From Glandiceps talaboti (taxonomy: Eukaryota; Hemichordata; Enteropneusta; Spengelidae), in assembly GCF_964340395.1 (NCBI RefSeq), contig NC_135571.1, forward strand, positions 15,541,221-15,605,220: DNA of 64,000 nucleotides, read 5' to 3'. The position numbers were made by a program, and so were the translations under genes. The notes under the pieces were generated by a model that worked only from the letters and a program-made list of their open reading frames with translations, had not been told where the DNA came from and did no database searches. Below, piece by piece: positions 59,301-64,000 of this stretch. The first letter of the stretch is position 1; each line of letters starts with the position of its first letter.

Positions 59301-62300
59301 ATACTTATTGCACCGATTCAAATTAATTCATTATACTTATTGCACTGATTCAAATTAATTAATTTTGCTTATTGCACTGATTCAAATCAAAGTAATTCAT
59401 TACACTTATTGCACCGATTCAAATTAATTAATTTTACTTATTGCACTGATTCAAATCAAATTAATTTTACTTATTGCACTGATTCAAATCAAATTAATTA
59501 TACTTATTGCACCGATTCAAATTAATTAATTTTACTTATTGCACCGATTCAAATCAAAGTAATTCATTACACTTATTGCACCGATTCAAATTAATTAATT
59601 TTACTTATTGCACTGATTCAAATTAATTCATTATACTTATTGCACCGATTCAAATTAATTAATTATACTTATTGCACTGATTCAAATTAATTCATTATAC
59701 TTATTGCACTGATTCAAATTAATTAATTATACTTATTGCACTGATTCAAATCAAATTAATTCATTATACTTATTGCACTGATTCAAATCAAATTAATTCA
59801 TTATACTTATTGCACTGATTCAAATCAAAGTAATTAATTACACTTATTGTACCGATTCAAATTAATTAATTATACTTATTGCACTGATTCAAATCAAATT
59901 AATTAATTATACTTATTGTACTGATTCAAATCAAATTAATTAATTATACTTATTGCACTGATTCAAATCAAAGTAATTAATTACACTTATTGCACTGATT
60001 CAAATTAATTAATTATACTTATTGCACTGATTCAAATCAAATTAATTAATTATACTTATTGCACTGATTCAAATCAAATCAATTCATTATACTTATTGCA
60101 CTGATTCAAATCAAATTAATTAATTATACTTATTGCACTGATTCAAATCAAATCAATTCATTATACTTATTGCACCGATTCAAATTAATTAATTATACTT
60201 ATTGTACTGATTCAAATTAATTAATTATACTTATTGCACTGATTCAAATTAATTAATTAATTATACTTATTGTACTGATTCAAATCAAATTAATTAATTA
60301 TACTTATTGTACTGATTCAAATCAAATTAATTAATTATACTTATTGCACTGATTCAAATCAAATTAATTAATTATACTTATTGCATTGATTCAAATCAAA
60401 ATTAATTAATTATACTTATTGCACTGATTCAAATTAATAAATTATACTTATTGCACTGATTCAAATCAAAGTAATTCATTACACTTATTGCACCGATTCA
60501 AATTAATTAATTATACTTATTGTACTGATTCAAATTAATTAATTATACTTATTGCACTGATTCAAATCAAATTAATTAATTATACTTATTGCACTGATTC
60601 AAATCAAATTAATTAATTATACTTATTGTACTGATTCAAATCAAATTAATTAATTATACTTATTGCACTGATTCAAATTAATTAATTACACTTATTGCAC
60701 TGATTCAAATTAATTAATTATACTTATTGCACTGATTCAAATTAATAAATTATACTTATTGCACTGATTCAAATCAAATTAATTAATTATACTTATTGTA
60801 CTGATTCAAATTAATTAATTATACTTATTGCACTGATTCAAATTAATTAATTATACTTATTGCACTGATTCAAATCAAATTAATTAATTATACTTATTGC
60901 ACTGATTCAAATCAAATTAATTAATTATACTTATTGTACTGATTCAAATCAAATCAATTCATTATACTTATTGCACTGATTCAAATCAAATTAATTAATT
61001 ATACTTATTGTACTGATTCAAATCAAATCAATTCATTACACTTATTGCACTGATTCAAATCAAATTAATTAATTATACTTATTGCACTGATTCAAATCAA
61101 ATTAATTCATTATACTTATTGTACTGATTCAAATTAATTAATTATACTTATTGTACTGATTCAAAATAATTAATTATACTTATTGCACTGATTCAAATTA
61201 ATTAATTAATTATACTTATTGCACTGATTCAAATTAATTAATTATACTTATTGTACTGATTCAAATTAATTAATTATACTTATTGTACTGATTCAAATTA
61301 ATTATACTTATTGCACTGATTCAAATTAATTAATTATACTTATTGCACTGATTCAAATTAATTAATTACACTTATTGCACTGATTCAAATTAATTAATTA
61401 CACTTATTGCACTGATTCAAATTAATTAATTATACTTATTGCACTGATTCAAATTAATTAATTACACTTATTGCACTGATTCAAATTAATTAATTATACT
61501 TATTGCACTGATTCAAATTAATAAATTATACTTATTGCACTGATTCAAAGTAATTAATTATACTTATTGCACTGATTCAAATCAAATTAATTATACTTAT
61601 TGCACTGATTCAAATCAAATTAATTAATTATACTTATTGTACTGATTCAAATTAATTAATTATACTTATTGCACCGATTCAAATTAATTCATTATACTTA
61701 TTGCACTGATTCAAATTAATTCATTATACTTATTGCACTGATTCAAATCAAATTAATTATACTTATTGCACTGATTCAAATTAATTAATTTTACTTATTG
61801 CACTGATTCAAATCAAATTAATTAATTATACTTATTGTACTGATTCAAATCAAATCAATTAATTATACTTATTGCACTGATTCAAATTAATTAATTATAC
61901 TTATTGCACTGATTCAAATCAAATTAATTAATTACACTTATTGCACTGATTCAAATCAAAGTAATTCATTATACTTATTGTACTGATTCAAATCAAAGTA
62001 ATTAATTTTACTTATTGCACCGATTCAAATTAATTAATTTTACTTATTGCACTGATTCAAATCAAATTAATTATACTTATTGCACCGATTCAAATTAATT
62101 CATTATACTTATTGCACTGATTCAAATTAATTAATTTTGCTTATTGCACTGATTCAAATCAAAGTAATTCATTACACTTATTGCACTGATTCAAATCAAA
62201 TTAATTAATTATACTTATTGTACTGATTCAAATTAAATTAATTAATTATACTTATTGCACTGATTCAAATCAAATTAATTAATTATACTTATTGTACTGA

Positions 62301-64000
62301 TTCAAATTAATTAATTATACTTATTGCACTGATTCAAATTAATTAATTATACTTATTGCACTGATTCAAATCAAATTAATTAATTATACTTATTGCACTG
62401 ATTCAAATCAAATTAATTAATTATACTTATTGTACTGATTCAAATCAAATCAATTCATTACACTTATTGCACTGATTCAAATCAAATTAATTAATTATAC
62501 TTATTGCACTGATTCAAATCAAATTAATTAATTATACTTATTGTACTGATTCAAATTAATTAATTATACTTATTGCACTGATTCAAATTAATTAATTATA
62601 CTTATTGCACTGATTCAAATCAAATTAATTAATTATACTTATTGCACTGATTCAAATCAAATTAATTAATTATACTTATTGTACTGATTCAAATCAAATC
62701 AATTCATTATACTTATTGCACTGATTCAAATCAAATTAATTAATTATACTTATTGTACTGATTCAAATCAAATCAATTCATTACACTTATTGCACTGATT
62801 CAAATCAAATTAATTAATTATACTTATTGCACTGATTCAAATCAAATTAATTCATTATACTTATTGTACTGATTCAAATTAATTAATTATACTTATTGTA
62901 CTGATTCAAATTAATTAATTATACTTATTGTACTGATTCAAATTAATTAATTATACTTATTGTACTGATTCAAATTAATTAATTATACTTATTGTACTGA
63001 TTCAAATTAATTAATTATACTTATTGTACTGATTCAAATTAATTAATTATACTTATTGCACTGATTCAAAGTAATTCATTTTACTTATTGTACTGATTCA
63101 AATTAATTAATTATACTTATTGTACTGATTCAAATTAATTCATTATACTTATTGCACTGATTCAAATTAATTCATTATACTTATTGCACTGATTCAAATT
63201 AATTAATTATACTTATTGTACTGATTCAAATTAATTAATTATACTTATTGTACTGATTCAAATCAAATTAATTCATTATACTTATTGCACTGATTCAAAT
63301 TAATTAATTATACTTATTGCACTGATTCAAATCAAATTAATTAATTATACTTATTGCACTGATTCAAATTAATTAATTATACTTATTGTACTGATTCAAA
63401 TCAAATTAATTCATTATACTTATTGCACTGATTCAAATCAAATTAATTAATTATACTTATTGCACCGATTCAAATTAATTCATTATACTTATTGCACTGA
63501 TTCAAATTAATTAATTTTGCTTATTGCACTGATTCAAATCAAAGTAATTCATTACACTTATTGCACCGATTCAAATTAATTAATTTTACTTATTGCACTG
63601 ATTCAAATCAAATTAATTTTACTTATTGCACTGATTCAAATCAAATTAATTATACTTATTGCACCGATTCAAATTAATTAATTTTACTTATTGCACCGAT
63701 TCAAATCAAAGTAATTCATTACACTTATTGCACCGATTCAAATTAATTAATTTTACTTATTGCACTGATTCAAATTAATTCATTATACTTATTGCACCGA
63801 TTCAAATTAATTAATTATACTTATTGCACTGATTCAAATTAATTCATTATACTTATTGCACTGATTCAAATTAATTAATTATACTTATTGCACTGATTCA
63901 AATCAAATTAATTCATTATACTTATTGCACTGATTCAAATCAAATTAATTCATTATACTTATTGCACTGATTCAAATCAAAGTAATTAATTACACTTATT
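56342..64000. repeat. 32/37-bp satellite in a RING gene intron, about 220 copies
   Basis: Two interchangeable units: 32 bases (CTTATTGCACTGATTCAAAT plus TAATTAATTATA) and 37 bases with an extra TCAAA. It begins within about 20 bases of the splice acceptor at 56342 and runs to the window end. Rare variants show a higher-order duplication: GCATTGATTC at 56693 and 60383, and TTCAAAATAATT at 57470 and 61160, both 3,690 bases apart. Beyond about 58.6 kb the offset becomes 4,152 because about 460 bases were added in the second copy. Confidence 0.95.

Noticed and set aside
56342-64000. CRISPR-like array of short repeats
   Set aside because: Units are directly tandem without unique spacers and the genome is eukaryotic.

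Overview
This is an intron- and repeat-rich, AT-biased animal genome window, most likely from a marine invertebrate. That placement is an inference from abundant non-LTR retrotransposons with APE-type endonuclease, a 2A-like LINE peptide, TA-flanked MITEs, a Crypton-type tyrosine recombinase and long minisatellite-filled introns; the species cannot be named from the sequence. No rRNA, tRNA or CRISPR was recognised. Nearly every coding signal lies on the minus strand.

Layout. 0-0.4 kb: small minus-strand host exons. 1.2-1.8 kb: a 134-bp tandem repeat. 1.86-10.1 kb (possibly to 10.9 kb): two LINEs head to tail on the minus strand. The first is internally deleted. The second carries a PHD-finger ORF1, an endonuclease/RT ORF2 with frameshifts, and a broken small ORF upstream. 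11.4-14.9 kb: a two-exon Crypton-type tyrosine recombinase gene (acidic N-terminus, two zinc fingers, recombinase, SANT/Myb-like second exon) with two apparent frameshifts. 15.3-18.7 kb: a 215-bp satellite split by a third, 5'-truncated LINE. 18.8-34 kb: interspersed elements, foldbacks and minisatellites surrounding scattered minus-strand host exons, including one with about ten SUMO-interaction-like motifs (25.7-26.5 kb). 37 kb: a fragment with a 2A-like peptide. 38.7-40.2 kb: a fourth LINE. 40.9-42.1 kb: a candidate DNA transposon containing a promoter-like cluster and a possible first exon. 43.4 kb: a first coding exon. 43.9-46.8 kb: a 52-bp minisatellite split by a MITE that has expanded an internal 150-bp unit.

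50.8-64 kb: the last two exons of a RING E3 ligase-like gene with YxxM motifs. Its introns are loaded with 33-, 51-, 29- and 32/37-bp arrays. The 32/37-bp array starts right at a splice acceptor, runs to the window end and shows a 3.69-kb higher-order duplication.

The host exons have good splice sites and compatible phases, so at least one long minus-strand gene (besides the RING gene) probably runs through 0-43 kb with the mobile elements in its introns. Exon linkage is inferred and needs RNA evidence.
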